Shown here piece after piece: positions 5,265 through 8,349 of a stretch of DNA of 8,349 bases. Each line of letters begins with the position of its first letter. Positions within the stretch are counted from its first letter, which is position 1. The stretch spans positions 1 to 8,349 of the forward strand of contig CAYTFZ010000106.1 of assembly GCA_964437215.1 (NCBI GenBank), read 5' to 3'. Made by a program: the position numbers and the translations under genes. The notes under the pieces are model-generated. The model saw only the letters and a list, made by a program, of their open reading frames with translations, had not been told where the DNA came from and did no database searches. The stretch is from JAAYAN01 sp964437215. Its GTDB lineage: Bacteria; Bacteroidota; Ignavibacteria; Ignavibacteriales; Melioribacteraceae.

Positions 5265-6717
5265 ATCCTTTTTGTTCCAGCAATTCATTCAATTTATTGT
5301 TGAAAAGTTCTGTTGCTGTTTTTATTGTGTCAGAGTTTGTCCGCAATCCCGATATTACAACCCTTATAGTAAATTTCCCGTCAGCAACTGTATGCGAAAC
5401 AAAAATCTTTCCCGTTTCATTTACAGCATCCATCAGCTTTTTGTTAAATTCATTAAGATTTTTTTCTTCAATGCCATCAGGTTTCGCTCTGAAGCAAATT
5501 GTGCTGAAAGTTAAAGGAGCAACTAATTCAAAGGATTTATTTGAAAGGAGAAGATTTTTAAATTCTTCTGCCAGTTTGAAATGATTTCTTATAATATTCT
5601 GTATTCCTTCAACGCCATAATAATGAATTGTGAACCATACTTTAAGCGATCTGAATTTGCGCCCAAGCTGAAGACTGTAATCCATCTGGTTTTTTACTTC
5701 TTCATCCTGATCGGTTTTAAGATACTCTGCTGAAAGACTTATTCCACGGCGGAGAACATCGCGTTTACGTGTAAGAAAAATGCTTATGTCTATTGGCATA
5801 AACATCCATTTCTGAGGATTTATCACTATCGAGTCTGCAAGTTCCCATCCTTTTGTAAGATGACGCTTTTCTGGAACAACTGCCGAATTTCCGCCATGTG
5901 CTGCATCTACGTGGAGCCAGATATTTTCTTTCCGGCATATTTCAGCTATTTCTTCAATCGGGTCGATACTTGTAACCGAAGTAGTTCCTATTGTTGCAAC
6001 AATGCACATAGGAATTTTACCTTCAGCTTTATCTTTTGCAATACACTCTTTTAATTCTTCAACATTCATACGGAATTGCTCGTCCATCCCGATTTTTGTA
6101 AGACTTTCAAGTCCGAAACCCAAAGTAATAACAGCCTTATCAACAGAATTATGCGCAAATTCCGATGCGTATATCTTAAATCGGGGCGAGTTATCCCATC
6201 CGCCGAGACCTTTATGCCGCAGATTGAATTTATTAGCTTGTTCCCGTGCAGCTATCATTCCGTGCATTGTACTTGCCGAAGCGCCGTCGTAAATTATTCC
6301 CCAAAAATCTTCGGGCAAGCCTACCATTTGGCGGAACCAGTTCATTGTAACTTCTTCAAGTTCAGTTGAAGCAGGCGACGATTTCCAAAGCATCCCGTTA
6401 ATATTAAATGCGGCGCTAAGGAATTCAGCCAGAATTCCGGGACCGGCGCTTGATGAATTGAAATAAGCCATAAATCCGGGATGATTCCAGTGAGTCATTC
6501 CGGGCATTACTTTTTTATCTATTTCACCGAACAATTCCTCGAAAGGCTGTGGATTTTGCGGAGGTGTAAGCGGGAATTTATTTTTTACTTCACCGGGATT
6601 TATTTGTGCGAGAGCAGGGTAATCCTCTATATTTTCGAGATACGAAGCTATCCAGTCTACCATTTTGTATCCGTATTTACGGAATTCCTGCGAAGACATA
6701 TCTGCATATTTTTCCAT
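5263..6717 (-). CDS. Group II PLP-dependent amino-acid decarboxylase (aromatic-L-amino-acid decarboxylase-like)
   Basis: This is a 484-residue cytosolic fold-type I PLP enzyme of the PF00282 family. Numbering from ATG 6717, the PLP lysine is K303 in NPQKWMF, D271 (HVDAAHGG) should hold the pyridine nitrogen, and H189 (FAHNSVDKA) stacks on the ring. Y332 in AEYLKT matches the catalytic tyrosine of DOPA decarboxylase, which favours true decarboxylation. HWNHPGFMAYF, SPASTELEEV and LGRKFRSLKVWF are family blocks. The residue before the lysine is Q rather than the usual H (NPHK), and GG follows HVDAAH where animal enzymes have AYAG. The substrate is not determinable; tryptophan, tyrosine or a related amino acid is likely. 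The ATG at 6717 is preferred because AAGGA lies 6 nt upstream. A TTG at 6723 in the same frame is possible but sits against that SD. It follows the alpha/beta hydrolase with a 2-nt gap, so translation is probably coupled. Confidence 0.92.
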   Translation of the reverse strand: MEKYADMSSQEFRKYGYKMVDWIASYLENIEDYPALAQINPGEVKNKFPLTPPQNPQPFEELFGEIDKKVMPGMTHWNHPGFMAYFNSSSAGPGILAEFLSAAFNINGMLWKSSPASTELEEVTMNWFRQMVGLPEDFWGIIYDGASASTMHGMIAAREQANKFNLRHKGLGGWDNSPRFKIYASEFAHNSVDKAVITLGFGLESLTKIGMDEQFRMNVEELKECIAKDKAEGKIPMCIVATIGTTSVTSIDPIEEIAEICRKENIWLHVDAAHGGNSAVVPEKRHLTKGWELADSIVINPQKWMFMPIDISIFLTRKRDVLRRGISLSAEYLKTDQDEEVKNQMDYSLQLGRKFRSLKVWFTIHYYGVEGIQNIIRNHFKLAEEFKNLLLSNKSFELVAPLTFSTICFRAKPDGIEEKNLNEFNKKLMDAVNETGKIFVSHTVADGKFTIRVVISGLRTNSDTIKTATELFNNKLNELLEQKG

Positions 6718-6719
6718 TT

Positions 6720-7559
6720 TCAATCCTTATTTATCCAATCAATAAAAATTTTCTGCAATTCAATTCTTTTGTTCGAAAAAGAGTGTCCGCTGTCCAAAAT
6801 TCTATCGGTAATTGTTATACCCGCTTCTTTAAAAGAATTTACAAGAGGAATGTGATGATAAGCTAATGGTGAAACAGAATCATTCTTTGATCCGACAAGC
6901 AAAATATTTTTACCGGCGTATTGTGGAATATGTTTTATAATATCCCATTCTATGCGGTTATTTATCATTTCATCGTAAAGATTATTTGTTTCAAAAGTGC
7001 CAATATAATTTTCAGTTTCGGAAATGCTTTGTTTTGTAATTGCAGCGAATTCTTCGTTTTTTAACATTAGTTTAGAAAAATATCCGAAATTGAATCCTGC
7101 GAGAAAAGCTATTTTTTTTATTTCGGGAAACTGCGCTCCGGCAATCATTGCGCAAAAGCCGCCCATACTGTGTCCGGCAATTATAATATTCCGCTTGTCA
7201 ATTCTGTACTGATTATCTTCGGGTAAAGATTGTATTTCCCTGATAACATTTGCTGTATCTTCTATGCAATTTGAAAAGGAAAACTTTCCGGGACTTCCCC
7301 AGATTCCGCGATAGTGGAAAAATACAGTATTATATCCGGCTCGCCTCAAGGTCTGGGCAATATCAAAATTATTTTCGTTTCCCGGAAATCCGTGAAGCAA
7401 AAGTACTGTTGGATGAGGACCTTTTCCGTCAGCCATAAAAACAGTTCCTAACAGTTTCAGTCCTTCCGAAAAAAATACCGCCGAGGATATTCCGGGTGGG
7501 AAATCCGGATCTGTATTTCTTATATCTTCACAAATAGGATTGAAATTTAATTCTTCCAT
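6720..7559 (-). CDS. Alpha/beta hydrolase (serine esterase/peptidase-like)
   Basis: With the start at 7559 this is a 279-residue protein. TVLLLHGFPGNE (51-62) is the oxyanion-hole segment, GHSMGG holds nucleophile S131, D227 in GSKNDSVSP is the likely acid, and H259 in SGHSFSN completes the triad. YRGIWGSPG follows the family pattern YRGxGxSxG. The fold covers esterases, acyl-peptide hydrolase-like and dienelactone hydrolase-like enzymes, so the substrate is open. The frame extends upstream to an ATG at 7610. That 17-residue extension is compositionally odd, has no good SD at normal spacing and looks untranslated, whereas GGAG lies 10 nt before ATG 7559. There is no signal peptide with this start, so it is probably cytosolic. 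It is first in a two-gene unit with the decarboxylase, whose start is 2 nt after this stop. It may supply or process the amino acid or the resulting amine, but this is inference only. Confidence 0.88.
   Translation of the reverse strand: MEELNFNPICEDIRNTDPDFPPGISSAVFFSEGLKLLGTVFMADGKGPHPTVLLLHGFPGNENNFDIAQTLRRAGYNTVFFHYRGIWGSPGKFSFSNCIEDTANVIREIQSLPEDNQYRIDKRNIIIAGHSMGGFCAMIAGAQFPEIKKIAFLAGFNFGYFSKLMLKNEEFAAITKQSISETENYIGTFETNNLYDEMINNRIEWDIIKHIPQYAGKNILLVGSKNDSVSPLAYHHIPLVNSFKEAGITITDRILDSGHSFSNKRIELQKIFIDWINKD
6724..6728 (-). promoter_or_regulatory. RBS inside the end of the hydrolase gene that decides the decarboxylase start
   Basis: On the minus strand AAGGA lies within the last two codons of the hydrolase, 6 nt before ATG 6717. 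It would sit at zero spacing from the alternative TTG at 6723, so it favours the ATG and suggests translational coupling. Confidence 0.55.
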
Positions 7560-7776
7560 CAGCCAAACACTCCGGTATAAAAAGTAAAAATTGAAACATA
7601 AAGATAACAAAATCCTTAGTTAATTTAGGATTAAATCATATGCCAAACGGGGCAGTTTATTCTAAAAAATAAATCTCCTAAGAAAAAAGGAGCAAAATCT
7701 GTTGCATGTTTTATTAAATCTTACTAATTATAAAGGAATCGATTTACAGATTAAAAACATTTATACGGAGTGTTTT
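7560..7776. other. 217-bp divergent intergenic region
   Basis: It holds the leaders of the hydrolase (minus) and the lipoprotein (plus). A small inverted repeat AATCCT/AGGATT (7611-7616 and 7627-7632) and CTCCT/AGGAG (7675-7679 and 7688-7692) are seen. TTGCAT at 7702-7707 with TAATTA at 7725-7730 (17-bp spacing) is a possible but poor promoter for the lipoprotein. No gene or RNA is recognised. Confidence 0.45.
7767..7770 (+). promoter_or_regulatory. RBS that decides the lipoprotein start
   Basis: GGAG lies 6 nt before ATG 7777. The frame is open upstream to a TTG at 7702, but only the 7777 start places a charged N-region and a hydrophobic core correctly before the lipobox. Confidence 0.65.
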
Positions 7777-8271
7777 ATGAAATTGAAAATCAAAACTTCC
7801 GGTTATTTATTTGCACTATTACTGCTGCTTTTATCCTGCAAAGAAAAATCAACGGAACCTGAAAGCGGACTTATTGTAAAGCCGACAGTAAAAATATCAA
7901 CAACAAATTACTCAAGCGCTTTATTCAATTCAACATTTCCGGATACTGTATCTCTGAACAGGATTTCCCATGCATATTCCAATGATTTTTCGGAAGAGAC
8001 AAAGGCAAAGTTTGCAGCGTATATGAAAAGTGAAGTATTAAAACTGGGTGGAGATTTAGGTTCTTTCGAAAGTGCGCTGTATAAATCCGGGTGTTTTTCT
8101 TCGCAAATGCCGGTTTTGCCCACCTATGCAGAACAGGCAAAATACGAAAATAAGAATGTCTGGATTATTCAATATACCCGCAGCCAGGGCGGTTCCGGTT
8201 TCGGGCATTACCATTTTTTTGCAATCGGTCTGGAAAAGCTTGACACTTTAGCATCAGGAAGCTGCCGCTAA
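7777..8271 (+). CDS. Small lipoprotein of unknown function
   Basis: I do not recognise the family. The 164-residue precursor starts with a lipoprotein signal peptide: K2, K4 and K6, then a leucine-rich core, then the lipobox L-L-S-C with the lipidated cysteine at C21. Residue +2 is K, so an outer-membrane location is likely if standard sorting applies. The mature part begins with a polar linker (KEKSTEPES). It later has FSEETKAKFAAYMKSEV (71-87), GGDLGSFESALYKSGC (91-106), WIIQYTRSQGGSGFGHYHFF (129-148) and a C-terminal GSCR. C106 and C163 could form a disulfide in the periplasm or at the surface. GGSGFGHYHFFAIG is a glycine/aromatic strand that looks like a conserved core. It stands alone between the divergent hydrolase gene and the right edge, so the context gives no functional hint. 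The ORF is complete. Confidence 0.75.
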   Translation: MKLKIKTSGYLFALLLLLLSCKEKSTEPESGLIVKPTVKISTTNYSSALFNSTFPDTVSLNRISHAYSNDFSEETKAKFAAYMKSEVLKLGGDLGSFESALYKSGCFSSQMPVLPTYAEQAKYENKNVWIIQYTRSQGGSGFGHYHFFAIGLEKLDTLASGSCR

Positions 8272-8285
8272 ATAAAATTAACTAC

Positions 8286-8341
8286 AGTTTCTCGTAAAAG
8301 CTGATTTTAATCTTGTTTAGAAACTCAAATATTTGTTTTTT
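8286..8341 (+). terminator. Possible weak terminator after the lipoprotein gene
   Basis: AGTTTCT (8286-8292) is the reverse complement of AGAAACT (8319-8325), with an inner TAAAA/TTTTA pairing (8295-8299 with 8305-8309). A T run follows at 8334-8341. The arms are AT-rich and the T run begins 8 nt beyond the stem, so this is tentative. Confidence 0.3.
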
Positions 8342-8349
8342 ATAAATTC

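Noticed and set aside
6076..6369. Plus-strand open frames antisense to the decarboxylase
   Set aside because: They overlap conserved decarboxylase blocks, several such frames overlap one another, and none has an RBS or motif.
7560..7610. 17-residue N-terminal extension of the hydrolase starting at ATG 7610
   Set aside because: The sequence is not a convincing signal peptide or domain part, and the better-placed RBS belongs to ATG 7559.
7675..7692. CTCCT/AGGAG mini-hairpin
   Set aside because: Only 5 bp of stem with an A-rich loop in AT-rich DNA. It is well within chance expectation.
7702..7776. 25-residue N-terminal extension of the lipoprotein from TTG 7702
   Set aside because: It would bury the lipoprotein signal peptide internally. 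The GGAG before ATG 7777 and the lipobox position support the shorter form.

Overview
The window is AT-rich chromosomal DNA that looks like a member of the Bacteroidota/Ignavibacteriota/Chlorobiota group. The signs are a PorV/PorQ-type outer-membrane barrel protein, a short COG2827-type GIY-YIG endonuclease in a repeat context, a long plant-like cofactor-independent phosphoglycerate mutase, and many very A/T-rich leaders. Several genes nevertheless have clear Shine-Dalgarno sequences (GGAGG, GGGAG, AAGGAGG). The lineage is inferred from gene content; no rRNA or tRNA is present to settle it.

Layout, left to right. (1) 1-387: a small GIY-YIG gene lying between two perfect 48-bp direct repeats, each carrying the same intrinsic terminator. 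(2) 392-1838, minus strand: a probable two-gene operon of a TPM-domain protein followed by a Tat-exported metallo-beta-lactamase-fold hydrolase with the full NAPE-PLD/UlaG-like metal ligand set. (3) 1839-1968: divergent spacer with a good sigma70-like promoter driving gpmI. (4) 1969-3597: gpmI (glycolysis/gluconeogenesis), closed by a 16-bp perfect-stem terminator. (5) 3721-4782: PorV/PorQ-family outer-membrane protein. (6) 4783-5229: a 234-nt spacer with inverted repeats, then a cold-shock-domain protein with a strong RBS and a textbook terminator. (7) 5263-7559, minus strand: a tightly coupled pair, an alpha/beta hydrolase followed by a group II PLP-dependent amino-acid decarboxylase. (8) 7777-8271: a small lipoprotein of unknown function, then an AT-rich tail.

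Most of the window is ordinary housekeeping and accessory sequence arranged in short transcription units with clear terminators. The least ordinary part is the left edge. The GIY-YIG gene has no space for its own promoter between the upstream terminator and its RBS, and its reading frame continues in phase past its stop into the repeat. The window also seems to open in the 3' end of a second copy of the same unit. This suggests a tandem or dispersed GIY-YIG cassette. I do not see a complex undescribed defence or biosynthetic system here.
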